From Trichobilharzia regenti (lineage: Eukaryota; Platyhelminthes; Trematoda; Strigeidida; Schistosomatidae): 64,000 nt of DNA. How positions within the stretch are numbered: the first letter of the stretch is position 1; each line of letters begins with the position of its first letter. The DNA lies in assembly GCA_944472135.2 (NCBI GenBank), contig OX235268.1, positions 7,384,589-7,448,588 on the forward strand, given 5' to 3'. The notes beneath the pieces are model-generated. The model was not told where the DNA came from. It ran no database searches and saw nothing but the letters and a program-made list of their open reading frames with translations. Shown in pieces: positions 59,761 to 64,000 of the stretch. The position numbers and the translations under genes are program-made.

Positions 59761-60345
59761 TGACTTCTACACCACCCCTTGTTTATATTTTTCAACCCTT
59801 TTCTTATCGTCCCACATCTTCATTAGGAAACGTGTTTCATTTACTTCCCTTACAATTTAACATTACTTATTCGGTTCATTTGTTTTTACTAGCCTTTATC
59901 AACTACCTCTGCCTGAAAATTTGTTTGTTTAATCATGCCTTTATTCCACTTGATGAATTTGAATAAAGCAAAAACAACAGTGATAGTTTGTGCAGAATAA
60001 CATGGTACCATCATTTATTTCGTTGGCTTCTCATCAGCTGCTTACAGCCTAAATAAATCTTGAGGTTTAAGTACAGAAACTTTTAACATATTTGGAAATT
60101 TTACATGTTGTCAGTTGACAGAAATTTCCACAATTAGTAAACAGTGCTCAGAAAATTGCGCTTATATAGTTTTTACACAGGCAATTCAAGTTAAAACAAA
60201 ATAAATGTATGCATATAATGGTAGAGGAGTTACATAATAAAGATGAGATGTGCGTTAGATGCATAGTGACTAATAAGTTAGGTAACAATATACTGAGTTG
60301 AACTCAAATCATAGAAACAAGAAACAAGCAAAACTATTTGCTTGC
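59761..60345. other. PLE 3' flank, no gene
   Basis: Pyrimidine-rich then AT-rich sequence past the PLE stop codon, probably its 3' terminus. Confidence 0.35.
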
Positions 60346-60418
60346 ATTGGCAGCAAATCGAACCTCGGACCATGTGCATGGTCGTCGAGAGTCTTAACCA
60401 CTGTGCCACCGACTCACA
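60346..60418 (-). mobile_element. SINE family A, head only
   Basis: Minus strand: gtgagtcggtggcacagtgg, ttaagactctcgacgacc, catgcacatggtccgaggtt and B box ggttcgatt. Body and tail are missing; it is embedded in PLE sequence. Confidence 0.75.
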
Positions 60419-60429
60419 ATATATCAAAA

Positions 60430-60720
60430 TTAAGGTTAGTAGGAATGTGATGAATAGTTTTAAATGCAGTATTAACACCAGCTTTATGCTCAGCATCAAA
60501 AAGGTGTGCTAAAATAGAGCTGGCTACATATAGATTTTGTTTGTCCCTTGCTTAACCATATTGGATGATATTCGGAAATACGACGATGAACCTGACTAAT
60601 TGTACACCCAATGTATATGGCTCCACAGTTGCATTCAAAGTGGTAGATACAAATAGAACAGCCAAATTTAGGTAGTTTATCTTTACTTCTCGAACGTAGA
60701 AAAAAGGGTCGTAATAAAAA
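60430..60720 (-). pseudogene. Penelope-like element GIY-YIG fragment
   Basis: Minus-strand translation has SKDKLPKFGCSICIYHFECN, then CGAIYIGCTISQVHRRISEY and HPIWLSKGQTKSI. This is the GIY-YIG core with the arginine after YIG replaced by Cys. The downstream part is decayed and truncated by the SINE head at 60346-60418. Confidence 0.8.
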
Positions 60721-60996
60721 TGTTATAGGTGTATATTAGAGTAGAGCCAGAGATGAGGATCTAATTGAAAAGTAAATATTTCTTCGCTCAATTTGTCTTC
60801 TAAAACTATAATAATTAGAGAAAATATAATGAACAGTGCCGAATGAAGATTTAAATAACCCAGTATTTCAAGCAGAAAAACATGAATTGCTTGTGATTTT
60901 CATCAAATTAACATACTGTCGCATATTACTGGTTATTTTATATACTAAAGAAATATATGTAGTCTGGCAAAACGATCTTTATACAACGTGTCTATT

Positions 60997-61187
60997 GTGC
61001 GTCGGTGGAACAGTGGTTAGGACTCTCGCCGACCATGCACATGATCCGGGGTTCAAGCCCACGCCGATGCACACAGGATATCTATGGTCGGCCTGCATAA
61101 TTTGGGTTACCGATATCACATTCTTAAAATTCCATACTTGTAACAAAAATACAGTGTGGAATCAAGCTGTAAATCAAAAAAATATAT
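60997..61187 (+). mobile_element. tRNA-derived SINE, family A
   Basis: gtgcgtcggtggaacagtgg head, cgccgaccatgcacatgatc, B box ggttcaagccc, body with gatatctatggtcggcctgc, and tail tgtaaatcaaaaaaa. Confidence 0.85.
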
Positions 61188-61547
61188 GCATACATGGACG
61201 TAACGCAGTTGGTCATTGACGTAATCAGATAACTGGATTTCAAATAAGCCGACGGCTGATTCGGTAATGGAGTCGGTAAAAAAAGAAAACAAAATTTAAG
61301 CCTTTGAGCGCCGACATGATGACATAAACTGGTAAATAATGAGACTAAAAGACGTATGATTGTACAAAAATGAGATGGAGTTTCTTCGTACATTGCTAAT
61401 TCCGACTTTACAAAATGTTCTTTGACTTGCTTGTATAATTAAGAATGAATTATAAAAATGAGAATAACCTACATATTAAGAATAAACTATCATTACTTAT
61501 GTTGTTGCTAAGCATAACTGACAGCCTGAAGTGTAACGTAACACCAA

Positions 61548-61787
61548 ACCCTTTTTTTCGTTTGCATTCTCAGTGGAAAGACAGGGGGCTTCAAGCTAGA
61601 GGTCTGCATTTTCTTTAACACTGGTGATCATGTTTACACGATAAAGTTGCTATCCTCCTGCCTAACCTTCCATCTTTACCAGTCTTACTACTGCTTTAGT
61701 GAGGTTCCGGAGTTTGTCGACGGGGGATCGTACCCCAGATCACCTGCGTAGTAGGCGAGCAGCCTACCATTGTGTTGCCAACGCACC
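61548..61787 (-). mobile_element. tRNA-derived SINE, family B (diverged)
   Basis: Minus strand head gtgcgttggcaacacaatgg, diverged B box, body with ctttaccg-type and agtaagactggtaaagatgg, and 3' end gacctctagcttgaagccc. Confidence 0.7.
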
Positions 61788-61984
61788 ATGAATCATGTAC
61801 GTAATTCAAATTGTTTTTTTTTCATGAACATTTCAGCATCCAAATTATGTAAAAATGAAGGGCGTCAACTTGGTAGACATTGTTTCTAAGCGTATTCAAT
61901 TATTATGCTGAACAAAGAAATAAAAATAATCTACTGAATATTGAATGTTTAATTGAACCTCTTAATTTTTTTATTTATTTTTAT

Positions 61985-62167
61985 TTTTTATTTACAGCTT
62001 GATTCCATACTGTATTTTTGGCAGAAGTATGGAATTTTCAGCATGGATATCAGTGGCCCAAACTTCGCAGGCCGACCATAGATATAAGGTGTGCGTCGGC
62101 AGAGGATTGAACCTCGGACCATGTGCATGGTCGGCGAGAGTCCTAACCACTGTGCCTCCGACGCATA
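61985..62167 (-). mobile_element. tRNA-derived SINE, family A
   Basis: Minus strand: gcgtcggaggcacagtggtt, aggactctcgccgaccatgc, B box ggttcaatcc, body and tail (gctgtaaataaaaaataaa on the minus strand). Lies directly upstream of the gypsy RNase H fragment. Confidence 0.85.
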
Positions 62168-62184
62168 TAAAAAAAGTTCAATGA

Positions 62185-62475
62185 AAATGGGATAAACTAG
62201 AGGCAGAGTGTTATCAAGCGCTGAAAGAGATTCCAATCAGCCCAGATGCGCTAAGGGAATTTGTTCCTGGTAGAGCGATCATTCTTTTGTGTAATGCTTC
62301 ATCTCACGGGATTGGTGCAATAGTTACTCAAAAGGAGAATCATACAGAAAATGATGTAATCATCACGAATCTAGTTGCTTTTGCATCAAGATTTCTAACA
62401 ATGAATGAATATAATTACCCACAGATTGACAAAGATGCCTTATCGAATGGGTATGCAGTTGTGGTGAAAGCAGGC
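62185..62475 (+). pseudogene. Ty3/gypsy pol RNase H fragment, first part
   Basis: Plus-strand translation AIILLCNASSHGIGAIVTQK, then NLVAFASRFLTMNEYNYPQI followed by DKDALSNGYAVVVK. This is the gypsy RT/RNase H junction pattern (LxxDASxxGIGAVLxQ ... PIAFASRxLTxxExNYxxIxKEALAIVFAVxKF), with the catalytic Asp of the DAS motif replaced by Asn. The frame is cut by an LTR insertion at 62476 and resumes at 62794. Confidence 0.85.
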
Positions 62476-62793
62476 TGCTAGCCAATTGGTAGACATTATT
62501 CTACGTCAATGTCTAGGTTACTAATATTGGCCATGAGAAAATATTAACAAGGCTGATTCAACAATCAATCACAACAGACTTAAACGTGGGCACATATGAT
62601 TCACAGATAGATGGCTCCACTTTCCGAGAAATCTCGACTGCGTTTGTCTGCTGAACTTTCGAGAAACAACTAATCAGTAGACTGCGTTCGTCTACTTGAA
62701 TAAGCTATGATAATGTACATGAAATATATATAAATAAGTACTGATTTCCGTAATAAAATGATTTGTTGCCGGTCCTTGTCTTCTGTTGTTACA
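62476..62793 (+). mobile_element. Solo LTR inserted in gypsy RNase H
   Basis: A 318-bp sequence with TG...CA ends (tgctagccaattgg ... ttctgttgttaca) interrupting the RNase H frame. A TATA-like atatatataaata lies at 62725-62737 and aataaa at 62753. The flanks caggc and cagtg are only a partial match, so the target-site duplication is uncertain. Related reversed copy at 6697-6988. Confidence 0.75.
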
Positions 62794-62878
62794 CAGTGAC
62801 ACGCTTTAACCAGTATCTATTTGGTGAACATTTTGTAATCTGTACAACACATGCACCAATGTTAGAGTTGCTTAGTGG
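62794..62878 (+). pseudogene. Ty3/gypsy RNase H fragment, second part
   Basis: Continues the interrupted domain: RFNQYLFGEHFVICTTHAPM then LELLSGG, the HxYLFGRxFxxxTDHxPLxxLF block of gypsy RNase H. The Asp of TDH is replaced by Thr. It is cut again by the SINE at 62879. Confidence 0.8.
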
Positions 62879-63072
62879 TGGCGTCGGTGGCACAGTGGTT
62901 AGGACTCTCGCCGACCATGCACATGGTCCGAGGTTCAATCCTGTGCCTACGCATACCTGATATCTATGGTCGGCCTGCATAATTTGGGTTACCGATATCC
63001 ATGCTGTACATTCCATACTTGTATCAAAAATGCAGTATGGAATCGAAATGTAATTTAAAAATAAAAAAAATA
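62879..63072 (+). mobile_element. tRNA-derived SINE, family A
   Basis: gcgtcggtggcacagtggtt head, cgccgaccatgcacatggtc, B box ggttcaatcc, body with gatatctatggtcggcctgc and atccatgctgtacattcc, and an A-rich tail. Inserted in the gypsy fragment. Confidence 0.85.
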
Positions 63073-63274
63073 ACACCACATCCGCCCGGACCCAACGTTG
63101 GGCAATTCTACTGTCAAGATATAACTATAAATTAGGTTGTATTGGAATTAAGGATAGACATTGTTTTGTTTTTCATTCTTTCCTTATGTTTCGAATAGAA
63201 AGAAGAGTTGCAAAAGCATACCTGTATTTCCGTTATCTGAAAAAAATTTTAGCTGGGCAAAATAATGAACATCA

Positions 63275-63570
63275 ACTTTCATCTCCTGCTCATACGATCT
63301 CCTCCATGGAACATTCTGACCTACACCTGAATCGTCACTAACCCCCTATACTGGTTCCATTCGAGGGCCTGGCCTGGCCTTGCGATATCATTCAGCTGTC
63401 TCCAGAGCATTCATCGAATCCATTTTCAATTCCTTTCACCTGTGATTGCGATGAGAAGTTACTGGTTGGTTCGTTGTCAGGCTTCTTTGTTGCTTATTTT
63501 TCCGGGCAGGCCGTCTTATCTTCAGTTCTCAGCGATACCTCTTCGTACAACCTCTTGAATCGGACATGCT
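63275..63570 (-). mobile_element. RTE-like LINE, C-terminal fragment
   Basis: Plus-strand landmarks tttcatctcc, cgatctcctccatgg, gttccattcgagggcctgg, gcgatatcattcagc and cttcagttctcagcgatacc align with the C-terminal region of the minus-strand RTE copies at 1-310 and 45380-45680. No frame survives. Confidence 0.6.
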
Positions 63571-63937
63571 GTGAATCTTGGTGAATTTTAAAATGCTTAT
63601 TAAAAAATATTAATATACTATTTTGTTTCGTGTGTACGAGTTGTAATTGTAGAAGGTGTTTTCCAAGTCTTTAGATGAATTATTGTGTAAATTTATTATT
63701 TTTTCTATTTTTTGGCTGATAAATGAGATGGATTCTTGTAATTTGTCTGTGACGTAATGGAACTGAACGACTGAAATTGCAGCCATTTCTTTCTTGACAG
63801 CACTTCAATCGTTCTATAGCACTGAAAATGTCTCATCTTTTTGATAATAACAATTACAAAAAATTATTGGGGAAATCTATGAAGGATTTCATCGCAAAAA
63901 TTATGCTCATTTGGATATTTCAACCAACTTTACAGTT

Positions 63938-63983
63938 ATAAAATTGGTGGATGGTGGCTAACAGTGGAATCCAGGATGCGCAT
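63938..63983 (+). repeat. 46-bp dispersed repeat, copy 2
   Basis: Matches 52153-52198 with one difference (ggctaaca for ggctagca). Continues to the window end. Confidence 0.75.
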
Positions 63984-64000
63984 TTCTTCCTATTTGGGAC

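Noticed and set aside
60005..60050. Minus-strand CTGATGA followed by GAAA, resembling another hammerhead
   Set aside because: The bases between them (gaagccaac) cannot form a convincing stem II and no stem I return strand is found.
1..64000. CRISPR arrays, bacterial operons or prophage-like systems
   Set aside because: No regularly spaced short repeats, ribosome binding sites or compact gene strings; all evidence points to a metazoan genome.

Overview
The window reads as AT-rich, intron- and transposon-dominated DNA of a schistosome-type blood fluke (Trematoda, Schistosomatidae). This is an inference, made without any database search. It rests on four things seen together: RTE-type non-LTR elements resembling the schistosome SR2 group; very many Penelope-like element (PLE) ends with GIY-YIG domains; hammerhead ribozyme motifs of the minimal type known from PLEs; and a split gene built almost entirely of very short symmetric exons, the signature of schistosome micro-exon genes (MEGs).

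Layout. 1-2.1 kb is a decayed minus-strand RTE copy (endonuclease, RT, C-terminus) with a tRNA-derived SINE in it. 3.4-4.9 kb is a 5'-truncated plus-strand RTE copy with a 12-bp target-site duplication. 5.9-7.0 kb holds the tail of another LINE and an LTR-like sequence. 8.6-14.4 kb carries three PLE remnants, one copy of a dispersed 1.1-kb repeat, and a SINE of a second family. 15.2-21.3 kb is a large inverted repeat (arms about 1.9 kb, loop 2.4 kb) with a CR1-like LINE fragment in the loop. 21.7-22.1 kb is a PLE C-terminus.

22.8-27.7 kb is the main single-copy locus: a MEG-like gene of at least 12 exons, with TATA box, signal-peptide exon, and ten internal exons of 39-69 nt. All internal exons are multiples of three and all introns are phase 1. 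It predicts a secreted protein of about 203 residues that I do not recognise. Downstream lie a PLE terminal fragment, a BEL/Pao gag fragment, a tRNA-Lys-like sequence and SINEs.

31-54 kb is a mosaic of PLE pieces, RTE pieces, SINEs and diverged segmental duplications. It includes four hammerhead ribozyme motifs. Three of these are directly preceded by a tRNA-like module. A self-inverted PLE insertion at 47.9-49.1 kb is bounded by a 13-bp direct repeat. 55.6-57.4 kb (minus strand) holds three phase-compatible exons forming the C-terminus of an unrecognised host gene. 59-64 kb returns to repeats: two PLE C-termini, several SINEs, and a gypsy RNase H region split by a 318-bp solo LTR.

Only the MEG-like gene, the minus-strand three-exon gene end and possibly the tRNA look like host genes. 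Everything else supportable is mobile-element sequence, mostly broken.
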